Assembly (NCBI GenBank): GCA_950022295.1
Contig: OX465598.1
Coordinates: 120,449,001-120,513,000, forward strand
Source: Bromus sterilis
Taxonomy: Eukaryota; Streptophyta; Magnoliopsida; Poales; Poaceae
Length of the DNA: 64,000 nucleotides
Direction: 5' to 3'
Made by a program: the position numbers and the translations under genes. This document shows positions 60,901 through 64,000 of this stretch, in pieces. The notes below the pieces were generated by a model. It saw nothing but the letters and a program-made list of their open reading frames with translations. It made no database searches and was not told the DNA's origin. Position 1 is the first letter of the stretch. Each line of letters begins with the position of its first letter.

Positions 60901-62202
60901 TGCCCGGTCCTACTTTCTACTGATTTTGAGAATGTTGATTTCAAACCAAGTCTTCGCATTTTGTTTAATACCTTGAAATTCCGACTCCATTGTTAGGCAT
61001 GAAAGCCAGACTTATGTTATCTAATTTATTATATTTCTTTCGAGCATTCATATACTTGCGGCTACTTATAAAATCACATGCAGGCTTGGAATGCCAGTTA
61101 GATGTCTTGCAGCTAGAAGCCATGATTTGTATGGTAATGGAATTCCTTTCCTTGATATACATAAGGCCATCATAACCATACTTGATGGTGATGATATTCT
61201 GGCTCAAGTTGAGGACATCAAAGTGGAACTCTCAACAGATTTATTGACTCTGTATGTTAGGGTGAGCCATACGTACCTCTTTTCGTACAGAACTGGCCAT
61301 AATATTAGTGAGTTCACTGAATTTCCATGTTAATCTTATATATTATTATGCTATGCATGAAGGATTTTCTATTCAAAACCAACAAATTGGACAGAGTGCG
61401 GCCGAAGTATGAAGTGATGTTAAAGATTTCTTTCTCTGATAGTGAACTCTCTCATCTGTGTCCATGTAAAGGTTCGATGACAAGCTCTCACGTTGTTTTA
61501 CATGTATGCGTGTGTTAGCAGTGGACACTTTGCCCTCCCCCTAAACTCTCATATACATCATGCTTCTCCTCTTAATGAAAAGACTTGCTAAAGCTTTTTG
61601 CATGTTCTCTAGAAAAAACTAGTTCTGTATGTTTCATTTGCATTCATATATTGCAGTGCAAGCCATTTTGCTACTACCTATGTAGTCACGCCCACATGCA
61701 TTTTGTACAATCTAGCGAGCATCTAGCATAACTAGGAGTATGTAGTGGTAGTATGGAAGTATATACGGCTACCTTGGTAGTATATCTTATACATATACAA
61801 CTTTACTGGTGGTATGTGTAATTTTTTCACATACTAGTATTTTATGTACAAATATGAAGGAATATCGTGAATATGCCAAAAACATGGCCTTACCTGCAGT
61901 TCTTTTTTTTTGCGTATCTTAGAATTGGTGTATAAACATACTCAAAATGAGAAACTATTATATACATGGTAGTATATGAGATGTGGGTGAACTATACCGG
62001 AAGTAAGATGGATATTTCCTATTGAGCTGATCTTTTCCTGATAGATTTCTTGACATTTTGTGGATTACTGACTATTATTAAGAGTCCTTAAATATTCCAT
62101 GCAGTTAAGCCAGGTCTTCCATCAACCATTAACTTGGATATGTCCCTTGCTTGGGTGAAGAATTTAACTCCTGGAGAAGTTATTGATGATGCTCTTCTAG
62201 AG
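48963..62202 (+). CDS. GMI1: GMI1-like GHKL ATPase / SMC-hinge protein, 5' part, 27 exons
   Basis: Matches the plant GMI1 family (nuclear GHKL ATPase with SMC-type hinge, related to animal SMCHD1; the Arabidopsis member acts in DNA double-strand-break repair). Exons: 48963-49289, 49376-49405, 49645-49731, 49823-49878, 50750-50833, 51197-51269, 52040-52095, 52175-52280, 52363-52431, 53922-54005, 54912-54962, 56561-56681, 56761-56813, 56882-57010, 57979-58069, 58159-58193, 58478-58553, 58659-58850, 58974-59156, 59232-59253, 59324-59438, 59526-59642, 59774-60091, 60170-60297, 61084-61261, 61363-61471, 62105-62202. They join in phase to 996 codons without a stop. ATPase motifs: SALADLVDNSLQALW (exons 3-4), VVFDTGRGMD (exon 5), GIGGKAPYLV and YFGMFGYGG (exons 6-7). 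The hinge and C-terminus lie beyond the window. All modelled introns are GT-AG except after exon 10, whose donor reads CT and would lead to a stop four codons on. Confidence 0.85.
55555..55620. mobile_element. Possible short non-LTR element fragment
   Basis: CAACAACAACAAAGCC followed by TCCCAAACAAGTAGGG is a phrase common at the ends of dispersed short elements in plants. Similar sequence on both sides (CATTGATTTTGATGTAATG and CATTGTTTTTGATGTAGGC) could be a diverged target duplication. It lies in the intron between exons 11 and 12. Confidence 0.3.
56033..56107. mobile_element. Stowaway MITE
   Basis: 75 bp with terminal inverted repeats CTCCCTCTGTCCCAAAATAT and its complement, flanked by the TA target duplication (56031-56032 and 56108-56109). 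This is the classic grass Stowaway structure, in the intron between exons 11 and 12. Confidence 0.93.
56173..56200 (+). other. G-run cluster, possible G-quadruplex
   Basis: Four or more G runs of three to six (GGGGGGTGGGGGTGGGAGG and on) occur on the coding strand of the GMI1-like gene, within the same intron as the MITE. Such a sequence could fold as a G-quadruplex in DNA or pre-mRNA. Confidence 0.5.
56311..56470 (-). mobile_element. LINE 3'-end fragment with 15 bp target duplication
   Basis: On the minus strand the sequence ends ...GATGCAGAGGCCGGGGTAAA and then an A-rich tail, a 3' end often seen for grass LINEs. The flanks TCAAATAGTGACTAT (56296-56310 and 56471-56485) are identical, as expected for target-primed reverse transcription. 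It is a 5'-truncated, 160 bp insertion in an intron of the GMI1-like gene. Confidence 0.85.
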
Positions 62203-63467
62203 GTACATGGTTATGCTGTTATCTTGGGCAGTATTTTTTTTCACCCGAGGAGCACATGCTCTTGAGAGCCGATTTGAATATATGGGGCAGGGTTTTTGCC
62301 CTTGAGAGCATATATCCCTGGATGAACAGTAAAATCTTTTTTTTTGTGAAAACTGAATTATTTTAATGTCATACATGTCTGCGTCTTCTATCAGCACACA
62401 AAGTTCCATGAACGATTGATGTTTGTTGTGCTATGGGGAAAACTACAAAACCCGGTGCTCTACAAAGGCAATTTTAAAAGCTCCATTTTTTTCCGTGGCG
62501 GAGATAGAACATATCGTTTTTCCATGGAAATCTACATGTACATATAGGAAATGGAGATGTACATGTGTAGATTATTTCAGAGTTTTTTTTATGTCGAGAA
62601 CATCATTTGTTTCACCCTGGGAGCATATGCTGTTGAGAGCTTATTTGAATATCTGGGTACTACTGTACAATGCTATAGAATTCACCACAAGTTCTATTTT
62701 TTTAGAACCTTCTAGAAGTTCAAATAACTACACATTTCATCAAAGATAGTGGTACTGTTACCATGCCTAAATAATACTCCTTTTCCCAGTATATATAAGT
62801 ACTAGTAAGTTATACGTACTTTGCACGTGAGAGTGAAGTGTGACCGGATATCAACATACCACATTATAATGGGCAAAAAAAATATTTAGAATCACACACA
62901 AATAAAATTTAAGATCATCACCCATCTCATGCAAAATCAAAATACAACGACATAATATTTAATGACTGCAGTATATACTACATAAAACTAATGTGAAATA
63001 CATGAAAACAGTTGAGTATTCCATTTGCAAAGAAAGTTGGACTTTGGAAAGATGTTGTGTTAGCTTTCAACCAAAACAGAACAAAATAAAAAATTCAATT
63101 CTGTTCAAAGAAAACACATGGGAGAACTGAAATATGGAAGTGTCTAGAACAAATGAGAAGGGTACGTGTTATGTGCATATTCTAAAACGTAAATGATAGA
63201 ACAAACATGAATGGTTATTCCTTAACAGAGAAACACTTGAAGAACTGAAGTATGGAAGAGTCTAGAACAAAGGAGAAATGTCTTTGTTTGCATGCATAAG
63301 CAGAAGTGTGGAACCTTCTGGATTAGTACACATGGCAAAATCTTAATATGATGGAGAGAATATCCAACGGCCAAGAGTACTCGGATTTGCCACATATCAT
63401 TCGTTGGATCAGCTTCATCCAACAGCTGATATTCAAAGTTATTCCTACACTATATAGTGGTATAAAT

Positions 63468-63494
63468 ATAGATATAGATATAGATATAGATATA
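63468..63494. repeat. (TATAGA)n microsatellite
   Basis: About four and a half perfect units of the hexamer TATAGA. A usable length-polymorphism marker near the GMI1-like gene. Confidence 0.85.
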
Positions 63495-63887
63495 TGCTGA
63501 AAAGTCCCACAACGAAGTTCTGTCATGAGCCTAGTTGTCCTTATTAAAAGCTAAGTACAGAACTTGCCATGCAATACGTGTGCCAAAACACAATCTAAAA
63601 AGAGACGCTGGATGGTTTCCTACTCATAACAGAAGCTACATGGCCCGTCTTTCCATAAAGCCGAATACATGGAGTGCACAATGAAATCCCCACTCGTATG
63701 AAGGGCCTACTTAACAAATCTAGAGAAACTCGACCAGGTCTGTGGCCTCCCATTCAGGCTCCAAAGCCTCACAGATGAAATGCCACAAAAATCTAGCCGT
63801 CGAGCACACGAATAGGATATGGTGTCCAGTATCAGGTGTTGAAGTGTATGTGTGGATTGCCTAGCCCTTTCCATGAGTTACTTTTGG

Positions 63888-63960
63888 TTGCGTTGGTTAG
63901 TGCATGAAGCTTAACATGATATCAGGGCCTAAGGTCTTGAGTTCAAGTCTTGTCTTTCGC
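63888..63960 (+). mobile_element. Possible SINE-like sequence
   Basis: TTGGTTAGTGCATGAAG and GAGTTCAAGTCTTG are spaced like the A and B boxes of a tRNA-type internal promoter. The phrase is of a kind I associate with dispersed repeats in Triticeae DNA. No poly(A) tail or target duplication was defined. Confidence 0.3.
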
Positions 63961-64000
63961 AATTTCTTTAAAAAATTGGTGTTGCCCCTCTCGTATGAGC

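Larger units (their letters stand above)
62203..64000 (+). other. Intron 27 of the GMI1-like gene, or downstream sequence
   Basis: No further GMI1 exon is seen. It is AT-rich with scattered repeats: two copies of a GAGCAYATGCTSTTGAGAGC-type phrase (about 62250 and 62620); two copies of an AGAACTGAARTATGGAAG phrase (about 63123 and 63240); and a (TATAGA)n microsatellite at 63468-63494. The small open frames here look like noise. Confidence 0.5.

Overview
The window is plant nuclear DNA, almost certainly from a large-genome grass of the wheat tribe (Triticeae). About three quarters is nested LTR retrotransposons. The rest holds a Stowaway MITE, a grass-type LINE tail, a decayed PIF/Harbinger accessory gene and one intron-rich plant gene. 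No bacterial, organellar, rRNA, tRNA or CRISPR features were seen.

Region 1 (1-38769) is a retrotransposon stack. Its backbone is a minus-strand, apparently non-autonomous Gypsy-like element, called element A here. Its 3' LTR is at 198-1862, its tRNA-Asp-type primer site at 26115-26132, and its 5' LTR starts at 26143. Element A is split by: (i) a complete Del/Tekay-type chromovirus (1920-14325) whose gag-pol frame is open end to end apart from two nonsense codons; (ii) a solo LTR of A's own family (18621-20251, TSD CAAGA) inside one half of a ~1 kb tandem duplication; (iii) a ~5 kb element with TSD AACAT (20854-25898), probably a solo giant LTR; and (iv) an insertion or rearrangement inside the 5' LTR (27356-38626). 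The last holds another long LTR and a 5'-truncated Tat-lineage Gypsy element. That Tat element has protease, RT, RNase H and integrase remnants, tandem repeats, and a plus-strand antisense ORF resembling a B3 DNA-binding domain.

Region 2 (38770-44110) holds a further LTR element fragment (PBS near 39304, LTR from 39326), a 2.4 kb solo LTR with a perfect GAGGC duplication (40274-42696), and a third LTR-like sequence. All three carry a cluster of short GC-rich palindromes just upstream of a TATA-like box.

Region 3 (44111-48962) is intergenic. It holds a decayed Myb/NAM-associated ORF of PIF/Harbinger type, a small MITE, and a near-perfect 1.3 kb inverted repeat (two ~651 bp arms, 30 bp loop) ending about 240 bp upstream of the next start codon.

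Region 4 (48963-64000) is the 5' two thirds of a GMI1-like gene (GHKL ATPase / SMC-hinge family, DNA repair) on the plus strand. 27 coding exons can be joined in a continuous 996-codon frame; the remainder lies beyond the window. Exon 10 lacks a canonical GT splice donor. Its introns contain a Stowaway MITE and a LINE tail with a 15 bp target duplication.

All boundaries were read by eye. TE superfamily calls rest on motifs; family names are deliberately not given where they could not be verified.
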